DNA of 10,544 nucleotides. It comes from Prevotella sp. CAG:1058. Lineage in GTDB: Bacteria > Bacteroidota > Bacteroidia > Bacteroidales > Bacteroidaceae. The notes under the pieces were generated by a model. The model was not told the DNA's origin. It saw nothing but the letters and a program-made list of their open reading frames with translations, and searched no databases. A program made the position numbers and the translations under genes. The DNA lies in NCBI GenBank assembly GCA_000433175.1, contig HF986739.1, positions 1 to 10,544 of the forward strand. The letters run 5' to 3'. Of this stretch, positions 6,233 to 10,544 are shown piece by piece. How positions within the stretch are numbered: position 1 is the first letter of the stretch; every line of letters starts with the position of its first letter.

Positions 6233-7315
6233 TTACTTCTTCACCGGTATGAAAGGTTGCTCCTTCACGTCGTCGAGCGGTGCCGTCTTGTACCTTGTAT
6301 TGCCGAAGTTTATCGAGTTCAGGTCAATCTCGCGTATCGCGCTGTTGTACATCGTGCGGTAGTATATCTTGCGTCCTGCCATATCGGTGGCCGATGTCCA
6401 TTGTGTTGCGCTGGGTATGTCTGCCGCCGTTTCGCCTTCTGCCGTCTCTATGCCGACGGGTATGTCGAAGTTGTTAAGTATCTGGAAGCATGCCCTTACG
6501 GTGTTGTCGGCGCTGTCGGGCATGGGTGCCGTAGTCTGGTACAGTGCCGCACGGACGAAGCGCGAGGGAGGGGTCACATCGCCGGGCAGCCCCAGGAATC
6601 CGCTGCCTGCGCCTGTCGAGGTTATCGTTATGCCGCCCATGTCCTTAGTCTTGGCCGTTCCCGGATACAGGTTTACGTAGTTCGCGAGGTTTGTCATTTG
6701 CCATTCGAAGCCGGGAGAGTTGGTCAGCACGCCGAGTTTGTTTTCATAAACGTTCACTTTCTTGTCCACTATCTCGATTACGACCTGCCTGCCTGTCGTG
6801 TCGGCGATGCGCCAGTGTACGGTCGATGCGCGCGGGTCAATGGCTACCACGTGCACGTCTTTCAGTCCGGCCACGGCCTCGTCTACCGTCTTGAAGTTGC
6901 CGAGTATCCATGAAACCAACTGCAGGTCGGCTATGCTCGTTGCCTTGTTGGCCTCGGTGTAGTCCTCATACTGCCCGTACCTGGGGAAGTAGAATAGTCC
7001 TGCCGACAGTCCTTCCTCGTTAAGTCCTTCGGCTACGAACTCCTCTTGCTCCACCGCAAGGCCTACGAAGCCGTAGCGCGAGGTGAACGCCATGCCGCCC
7101 TTGGTGCCTCCGGGGATGTACGACGACTGCGTATATCCGCGCGGAACTATTACGTAGCGGCTGTTAAGGTCGCTGCCGCCCCATTCTATCGTGCGTGCAA
7201 GCACGGTGCTGCCGTCTTTGCTTTTCAGTGTTATGCCCGTGCATGCGCTGGCATCGCCCGTGGCGAAGAGCAGGGCTGCGGCTGCCGATGCGGCCAGTAA
7301 TCTAAGTTTACCCAT
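6233..7315 (-). CDS. Choloylglycine hydrolase / linear amide C-N hydrolase family enzyme, periplasmic
   Basis: I start this at 7315 (MGKLRLLAAS..., 360 residues), not at an in-frame ATG at 7399. The shorter form begins directly with a signal peptide (1-24, ending DASA), and the promoter at 7375-7403 puts the RNA start downstream of 7399. Cleavage exposes Cys25, the N-terminal nucleophile of this Ntn-hydrolase family. Other family positions are visible: Arg41 (RTIEW), Asn99 (GLNEEGL), Asn199 (LTNSP) and Arg252 (PPSRFVRA). The position that is Asp in most bile salt hydrolases and penicillin V acylases (RxxD) is Glu44 here. The enzyme should cleave an amide bond in the periplasm. Bile salt, penicillin V or an N-acyl substrate are all possible, and sequence alone does not decide. 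It stands alone between its own promoter and terminator. Confidence 0.88.
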   Translation of the reverse strand: MGKLRLLAASAAAALLFATGDASACTGITLKSKDGSTVLARTIEWGGSDLNSRYVIVPRGYTQSSYIPGGTKGGMAFTSRYGFVGLAVEQEEFVAEGLNEEGLSAGLFYFPRYGQYEDYTEANKATSIADLQLVSWILGNFKTVDEAVAGLKDVHVVAIDPRASTVHWRIADTTGRQVVIEIVDKKVNVYENKLGVLTNSPGFEWQMTNLANYVNLYPGTAKTKDMGGITITSTGAGSGFLGLPGDVTPPSRFVRAALYQTTAPMPDSADNTVRACFQILNNFDIPVGIETAEGETAADIPSATQWTSATDMAGRKIYYRTMYNSAIREIDLNSINFGNTRYKTAPLDDVKEQPFIPVKK

Positions 7316-7374
7316 AATTGTCTTTGTTTTAATTGTTACTGTTATTTTGCCATGATGATATAGGCTGTCTTTGG

Positions 7375-7403
7375 CAAATGTATGTAATAAAATCGACAAT
7401 CAA
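7375..7403 (-). promoter_or_regulatory. Bacteroidota-type promoter of the hydrolase gene
   Basis: On the minus strand, TTG (7403-7401) is followed after 18 bp by TACATTTG (7382-7375), a full match to the TAnnTTTG element. The predicted start is near 7370, giving a leader of about 55 nt to the ATG at 7315. It also rules out translation from the upstream in-frame ATG at 7399. Confidence 0.7.
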
Positions 7404-7457
7404 AACATTTTGCTGCTATTTCTGCGTTTTACTTGCAGATATTATATTTTATTGGCT

Positions 7458-7495
7458 TTTGCATAAGCGTAACCAATACATTACGCTTATGCAAA
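7458..7495. repeat. Perfect 15-bp inverted repeat with 8-nt loop between mlaF and the hydrolase gene
   Basis: TTTGCATAAGCGTAA (7458-7472) is exactly repeated in inverse at 7481-7495 around CCAATACA. It lies 63 bp after the mlaF stop and 55 bp upstream of the hydrolase -33 element. No T-run follows on either strand, so it is either an atypical 3'-end hairpin for mlaEF or an upstream operator for the hydrolase. Confidence 0.75.
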
Positions 7496-7557
7496 GGTCG
7501 CCATGTGGATTATGTGTGGCGCTGTTGCTATTTTGTGCTTCTTGGCCACCAGCGGCT

Positions 7558-8349
7558 TTACGCCCGGCCTGTGTCCTGCTTTAATCCCATCTTCTCGAGA
7601 GAGTCTTTCCTCATCTTTTTAAGCAGGTCGCTGGCGAAGATAAAGTCGGTCAGCTTCTGGTTGTCGCTGCCCATTACCTGTGCGCTCACGCCTTCCCACT
7701 CCTTGTGTCCTTCGTAGATGAATATTATTTTCTCGCCGATGCCCATTACGGAGTTCATGTCGTGCGTGTTGATAATGGTCGTTATGCCGAACTCGTGGGT
7801 GATGCTGTGCAGCAGCTGGTCAATGACGAGCGACGTTTTAGGGTCGAGTCCTGAGTTAGGTTCGTCGCAGAACAGGTATTTGGGGTTTAGCGCAATGGCC
7901 CTGGCAATGGCCACGCGTTTCTGCATTCCGCCTGAAAGCTCACCCGGAAACTTGTAGTCCGTGCCAGTAAGGTTTACGCGGTCAAGGCATGTGCGGGCGC
8001 GGTTTATGCGCTCGCGGAGCGTCATCGACGAGAACATGTCGAGCGGGAACATTACGTTTTCGAGCACGGTCATCGAGTCGAACAGCGCCGCGCTCTGGAA
8101 TATCATGCCCATCTCGCGCCGCAGGGCGGCCTTTTCCTTCTTGTCCATTGCCACGAAGCTGCGCCCGTCATACAGCACGTCGCCGCTTGTCGGAGCCAAA
8201 AGGCCTACGAGATTCTTTATCAGCACGGTCTTGCCCGAGCCGCTCTGACCTATTATGAGGTTGGTTTTTCCGCCCTCGAACACGGCGCTCACGTCCTTGA
8301 GGACGTCTTTATCGCCGAACGATTTGCAAAGGTTGCGGATTTCTATCAT
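7558..8349 (-). CDS. mlaF: ABC transporter ATPase of the MCE/Mla lipid transport system
   Basis: The 263-residue cytoplasmic ATPase has all ABC motifs: Walker A GQSGSGKT (34-41), Q-loop Gln85 (MIFQSAALFDSMTVLENV), signature LSGGM (138-142), Walker B YLFCDEP with catalytic Glu163, D-loop SGLDP and switch His196. The IFQSAALFDSMTV segment and the KRVAIARA stretch after the signature are typical of the MlaF/Mkl group. It follows the MlaE-type permease on the same strand with an 89-bp gap, so the two form the inner-membrane core of a transporter that moves phospholipid between the inner membrane and an MCE protein in the periplasm. No MCE (MlaD), MlaC or MlaB gene is in the window, so those partners must be encoded elsewhere if present. 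The role as Mla rather than another MCE system is inference from the family. Confidence 0.9.
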   Translation of the reverse strand: MIEIRNLCKSFGDKDVLKDVSAVFEGGKTNLIIGQSGSGKTVLIKNLVGLLAPTSGDVLYDGRSFVAMDKKEKAALRREMGMIFQSAALFDSMTVLENVMFPLDMFSSMTLRERINRARTCLDRVNLTGTDYKFPGELSGGMQKRVAIARAIALNPKYLFCDEPNSGLDPKTSLVIDQLLHSITHEFGITTIINTHDMNSVMGIGEKIIFIYEGHKEWEGVSAQVMGSDNQKLTDFIFASDLLKKMRKDSLEKMGLKQDTGRA

Positions 8350-8371
8350 CTTGTTTTAAGTTGCTGTTAAC

Positions 8372-8408
8372 CGCCGCGTCTCATGCCGTATGGCTGTTTC
8401 AGACGGCG
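8372..8408. repeat. Hairpin in the mlaE-mlaF gap
   Basis: CGCCGCGTCT (8372-8381) pairs with AGACGGCG (8401-8408) with a bulge. A small GCC/GGC stem (8385-8387 with 8392-8394) lies inside. It sits in the 89-bp spacer between permease and ATPase and has no T-run, so it may stabilise the upstream message or tune the relative output of the two genes. Confidence 0.4.
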
Positions 8409-8438
8409 TATGTTCAGTCGTTCCCGGTACATGTGGGC

Positions 8439-9185
8439 TTACGACAGTATCTGTGTGAGGAACAAGTCGGAGAATAGTATCAGCACGCTGCTCGTAACTA
8501 CGGCGTCGGTGCTGGCCTTGCCCACGTTGACCGAGCCGCCCTCGACCGTGTATCCGTAGTATGAGGGCACGCTTGTTATTATGAAAGCGAAGAACAGGCT
8601 CTTGATGATGCTCATGTACATGAACCACGGGTTGAAATCGTATTGCAGGCCGATGGTAAGGTCTTCGGGGCTGATTACGTGCCCGATGTATGCCGTGGCG
8701 TATGCTCCGACTATGCCCGAGGCCGTACTGAACACAACGAGAAACGGCATAAGGGTCATCAGGCCGAGTATTTTCGGCAGTATCAAGAAGTTTGCCGAGT
8801 TAACGCCCATTATGTCCAGGGCGTCAATCTGCTGCGTTACGCGCATCGTACCTATTTCCGAGGCTATGTTTGAGCCTACCTTTCCGGCAAGGATAAGGCA
8901 CATTATAGACGATGAAAACTCGAGCAGCATAATTTCGCGGGTTACGTAGCCCGTGACGAACTTCGGCATCCATGCGCTCTGCACGTTGAGCTTTATCTGT
9001 ATGCAGATTACCGCTCCGATGAAGAATGATATCAGGAGGACGATGCCTATCGAGTTAACACCGAGGGCAGACATCTCCTTGACGTACTGCTTCAGGAACA
9101 TCCTTATACGTTCGGGGCGTGCTATGGCGCGGCCCATGAGCATGAGGTAGCTGCCGAAGCTGGTCAAATATCTATGTATCAGCAT
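8439..9185 (-). CDS. mlaE: MlaE-type permease of the MCE/Mla lipid transporter
   Basis: The 248-residue integral membrane protein has an amphipathic N-terminal helix region (about 1-35) and hydrophobic segments near 45-65, 85-105, 135-165, 193-210 and 228-247. The diagnostic MlaE segment EIGTMRVTQQIDAL is at 110-123, followed by DIMGVN and a PKIL stretch. This segment is the family's cytoplasmic coupling region to the MlaF ATPase. Length agrees with the usual 250-260 residues. It is first in the two-gene mlaE-mlaF operon and divergent from lptB. A consensus promoter lies 181 bp upstream, leaving a leader of about 175 nt that holds a short reading frame. The ATG at 9185 gives the usual short N-terminus of this family. 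Confidence 0.92.
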   Translation of the reverse strand: MLIHRYLTSFGSYLMLMGRAIARPERIRMFLKQYVKEMSALGVNSIGIVLLISFFIGAVICIQIKLNVQSAWMPKFVTGYVTREIMLLEFSSSIMCLILAGKVGSNIASEIGTMRVTQQIDALDIMGVNSANFLILPKILGLMTLMPFLVVFSTASGIVGAYATAYIGHVISPEDLTIGLQYDFNPWFMYMSIIKSLFFAFIITSVPSYYGYTVEGGSVNVGKASTDAVVTSSVLILFSDLFLTQILS

Positions 9186-9201
9186 ATTTACTTAATCATG
9201 A

Positions 9202-9307
9202 TTTACTGTCCGTCATCCTTAGCCCGTTTGCACAAGGCTGCATTCGTAATGTATGATTCATGTTTCATCGGCATGCCGTGTCGGGGCTGTTTACTGTCTG
9301 CCATCCT
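9202..9307. repeat. Direct repeat, two 18-bp copies in the mlaE leader
   Basis: TTTACTGTCCGTCATCCT (9202-9219) and TTTACTGTCTGCCATCCT (9290-9307) match at 16 of 18 positions, 88 bp apart. On the minus strand each reads AGGATG-N-C-N-GACAGTAAA, so each carries a start codon. The sequence after the two copies is only loosely similar, which could mean an old 88-bp duplication. Confidence 0.6.
9203..9304 (-). CDS. Possible 33-residue leader peptide ahead of mlaE
   Basis: Within the predicted mlaE leader, an ATG at 9304 preceded by CCAGG opens a 33-codon frame (MADSKQPRHGMPMKHESYIT...CKRAKDDGQ) that ends at 9203, 17 bp before the mlaE start. The product is polar and basic, with no signal peptide or known family. 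A second AGGATG at 9218-9214 starts MTDSKS in another frame. The frame is short and may be chance. Its placement after a good promoter and just before mlaE is the only support. Confidence 0.25.
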   Translation of the reverse strand: MADSKQPRHGMPMKHESYITNAALCKRAKDDGQ

Positions 9308-9348
9308 GGCACAATCGGCTTTTGAATTGTGGATTATACATTATGAAT
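9242..9348. repeat. Imperfect long-range inverted repeat in the mlaE-lptB intergenic region
   Basis: ATTCGTAATGTATGATTC (9242-9259) is nearly the reverse complement of GATTATACATTATGAAT (9332-9348). The two exceptions are G-T pairs. It is AT-rich and could be the remnant of a small inverted-repeat element or of the same duplication that made the nearby direct repeat. Confidence 0.4.
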
Positions 9349-9365
9349 CGGATGAATTCTTTCCG

Positions 9366-9397
9366 CAAAAGTAACCAAAATAACTAAAAAACTGCAA
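9366..9397 (-). promoter_or_regulatory. Promoter of the mlaE-mlaF operon
   Basis: On the minus strand, TTG (9397-9395) is followed after 21 bp by TACTTTTG (9373-9366), a full TAnnTTTG match. The predicted RNA start is near 9361. It lies back to back with the lptB promoter. Confidence 0.65.
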
Positions 9398-9448
9398 AGC
9401 CGGCAAGAGTTTTTGCGTTTATTAAAGTATTATTAGGTACATTTTTAC

Positions 9449-9456
9449 TACTTTTG
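9449..9456 (+). promoter_or_regulatory. Promoter -7 element of lptB
   Basis: TACTTTTG is a full match to the Bacteroidota -7 consensus. No TTG is at the expected -33 position, so the upstream element is weak or absent. The start would be near 9461, giving a leader of only about 15 nt before the ATG at 9476. An in-frame ATG at 9497 would allow a longer leader. Confidence 0.55.
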
Positions 9457-9475
9457 CAGCAAAACAAAGCATAGG

Positions 9476-10300
9476 ATGAACGAATCAACCAACAATATGG
9501 AGGCGCCCCGCAGCGGGGAAATGGTGCTGCGTACGGAGTCGCTTGTGAAGCGTTACGGCAAGCGCACAGTGGTAAACGACGTGTCTATCAACGTGCGGCA
9601 GGGCGAAATCGTGGGCCTGCTGGGCCCCAACGGAGCGGGCAAGACCACGTCGTTCTACATGACGACGGGCCTCATCGTGCCCAACGCAGGCCACATCTAC
9701 CTTGACGACAAGGACATTACAGACTATCCCGTATACAAGCGCGCACGCGCGGGCATAGGCTACCTGCCGCAGGAGGCGAGCGTCTTCCGCAAGCTTAGCG
9801 TTGAGGATAACATACTCGCCGTGCTCGAGATGACCAACCTGACGCGCAAGCAACAGCTGGAGAAACTGGAGAGCCTGATACGCGAGTTCCGTCTCGAGAA
9901 GGTGCGCAAGAACATCGGCGACCGCCTCTCGGGTGGCGAACGCCGACGCACCGAGATAGCCCGGTGCCTGGCCATCGACCCCAAGTTCATAATGCTCGAC
10001 GAGCCTTTCGCCGGCGTAGACCCTATCGCCGTCGAGGACATCCAGCACATTGTATGGCGCCTGAAGTACCGCAACATAGGCATCCTGATAACCGACCACA
10101 ACGTTGAGGACACGCTCTGTATCACCGACCGTGCATACCTGCTCTTCGAGGGACGCATCCTCTTCCAGGGCTCTCCCGAGGAACTGGCCGAGAACAAGGT
10201 GGTGCGCGAGAAGTATCTTACCAACAGCTTCGTGCTGCGCCAGAAGGACTTCCAGCGCATAGACGAGGAGAAGAGGGCGCGCGAGGCTGCCGAGGAATAG
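9476..10300 (+). CDS. lptB: LPS export ABC transporter ATP-binding protein LptB
   Basis: The 274-residue cytoplasmic ATPase has Walker A GPNGAGKT (50-57), the LptB-typical segment [20 protein letters not shown] with Q-loop Gln99, signature LSGGE (151-155), Walker B FIMLDEP with catalytic Glu176, and switch His208 in [10 protein letters not shown]. LptB dimers drive LptF/LptG to pull LPS from the inner membrane onto the LptC-LptA bridge. Compared with E. coli LptB (241 residues) it has about 12 extra residues at the N-terminus and a charged tail ([20 protein letters not shown]). If translation starts at the ATG at 9497, the N-terminus is nearer the usual length. It is a single gene here with its own promoter and terminator, divergent from mlaEF. 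Codons ending in C or G are more frequent than in the neighbours, as in a highly expressed core gene. Other Lpt genes are not in the window. Confidence 0.95.
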   Translation: MNESTNNMEAPRSGEMVLRTESLVKRYGKRTVVNDVSINVRQGEIVGLLGPNGAGKTTSFYMTTGLIVPNAGHIYLDDKDITDYPVYKRARAGIGYLPQEASVFRKLSVEDNILAVLEMTNLTRKQQLEKLESLIREFRLEKVRKNIGDRLSGGERRRTEIARCLAIDPKFIMLDEPFAGVDPIAVEDIQHIVWRLKYRNIGILITDHNVEDTLCITDRAYLLFEGRILFQGSPEELAENKVVREKYLTNSFVLRQKDFQRIDEEKRAREAAEE

Positions 10301-10370
10301 TCAGCACAGGGCGGTATGCGCTGCCTGTGCAAGTTGACGGCTCTGAACATAATAACTCAAGATAAGCCAT

Positions 10371-10416
10371 AAGCGGCAATGACGGTGCACAGCTTACCGT
10401 CATTGCCGCTTTTATA
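10371..10416 (+). terminator. Strong intrinsic terminator after lptB
   Basis: A perfect 16-bp stem, AAGCGGCAATGACGGT (10371-10386) with its complement at 10396-10411, closes a 9-nt loop and runs into TTTATATT. It lies 70 bp after the lptB stop and 17 bp past the convergent MATE gene's stop, so it may serve both directions. Confidence 0.9.
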
Positions 10417-10432
10417 TTGTGCCGTTTTCCTG

Positions 10433-10543
10433 TTATCTGCGCCGCAGTCTGCCTAAGCCTGATGTGTTTTTTATGTAGTGTGCGGCAATCATCACCGCCG
10501 TTAAGGCCTCAGCCGCCGGCATGGCGAGCCATATTCCGTGGCT
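10433..10543 (-). CDS. C-terminal end of a MATE-family efflux transporter (5' part outside window)
   Basis: On the minus strand the frame is open from the window edge to a TAA at 10435-10433 and gives 36 residues, SHGIWLAMPAAEALTAVMIA followed by a short basic tail ending LRRR. The GIWLAMPAAE-like segment entering a last membrane helix, followed by a positively charged cytoplasmic tail, is typical of the end of Bacteroidota MATE (NorM/DinF-like) multidrug/sodium antiporters. The gene is convergent with lptB. With only 36 residues visible, the family call is by pattern and the substrate cannot be stated. Confidence 0.55.
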   Translation of the reverse strand, partial: SHGIWLAMPAAEALTAVMIAAHYIKNTSGLGRLRRR

Positions 10544-10544
10544 G

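Noticed and set aside
7316..7399. N-terminal extension of the hydrolase starting at ATG 7399
   Set aside because: It overlaps a full consensus promoter, and the shorter form starts exactly with a signal peptide ending before the catalytic Cys.
9174..9374. Plus-strand 66-codon frame in the mlaE-lptB spacer
   Set aside because: It starts inside mlaE, has no promoter or start-site signal, and overlaps the minus-strand promoter of mlaE.
9485..10099. Minus-strand open frame opposite lptB (204 residues)
   Set aside because: It is the antisense of a fully motif-complete ABC ATPase in a GC-rich gene and has no features of its own.

Overview
The window comes from a Gram-negative Bacteroidota genome, most likely Bacteroidales (a Prevotella/Bacteroides-like lineage). 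The evidence is a TonB-dependent receptor with an N-terminal carboxypeptidase-regulatory-like domain, a lipoprotein whose acylated Cys is followed by an Asp-rich stretch (a Bacteroidota surface-export signal), TAnnTTTG promoter elements, and outer-membrane lipid transport genes. Most genes look intact. The only truncations are at the two window edges.

Layout. Positions 1-588 (+) hold the end of an unrecognised, probably exported protein. It faces a minus-strand pair across a shared hairpin. That pair is a TonB-dependent receptor (3035-5743) followed by a 743-residue surface lipoprotein (713-2944) built from two tandem copies of a parallel beta-helix domain. Positions 5744-6232 have no gene but hold several dyads, a four-copy array of 22-bp palindromic repeats, and the terminator of the next gene. 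Positions 6233-7315 (-) encode a periplasmic choloylglycine-hydrolase-family enzyme (bile salt hydrolase/penicillin acylase superfamily) with its own consensus promoter. Positions 7558-9185 (-) hold mlaE and mlaF, the permease and ATPase of an MCE-type lipid transporter. Divergent from them, 9476-10300 (+) is lptB, the ATPase of the LPS exporter. A strong hairpin terminator separates lptB from the convergent 3' end of a MATE-type efflux gene (10433-10543, -) that runs off the window.

How it fits together. Most of the genes concern the cell envelope. LptB powers LPS export to the outer leaflet. MlaEF belongs to the system that keeps glycerophospholipid out of that leaflet. The two are transcribed back to back from adjacent consensus promoters. 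The receptor and lipoprotein look like a two-component outer-membrane uptake unit in which a beta-helix lipoprotein takes the place usually held by a SusD protein; the ligand is unknown. The most interesting unexplained items are that receptor/beta-helix pair, the 22-bp dyad array upstream of it, and a short leader reading frame with duplicated start-region sequences in front of mlaE.
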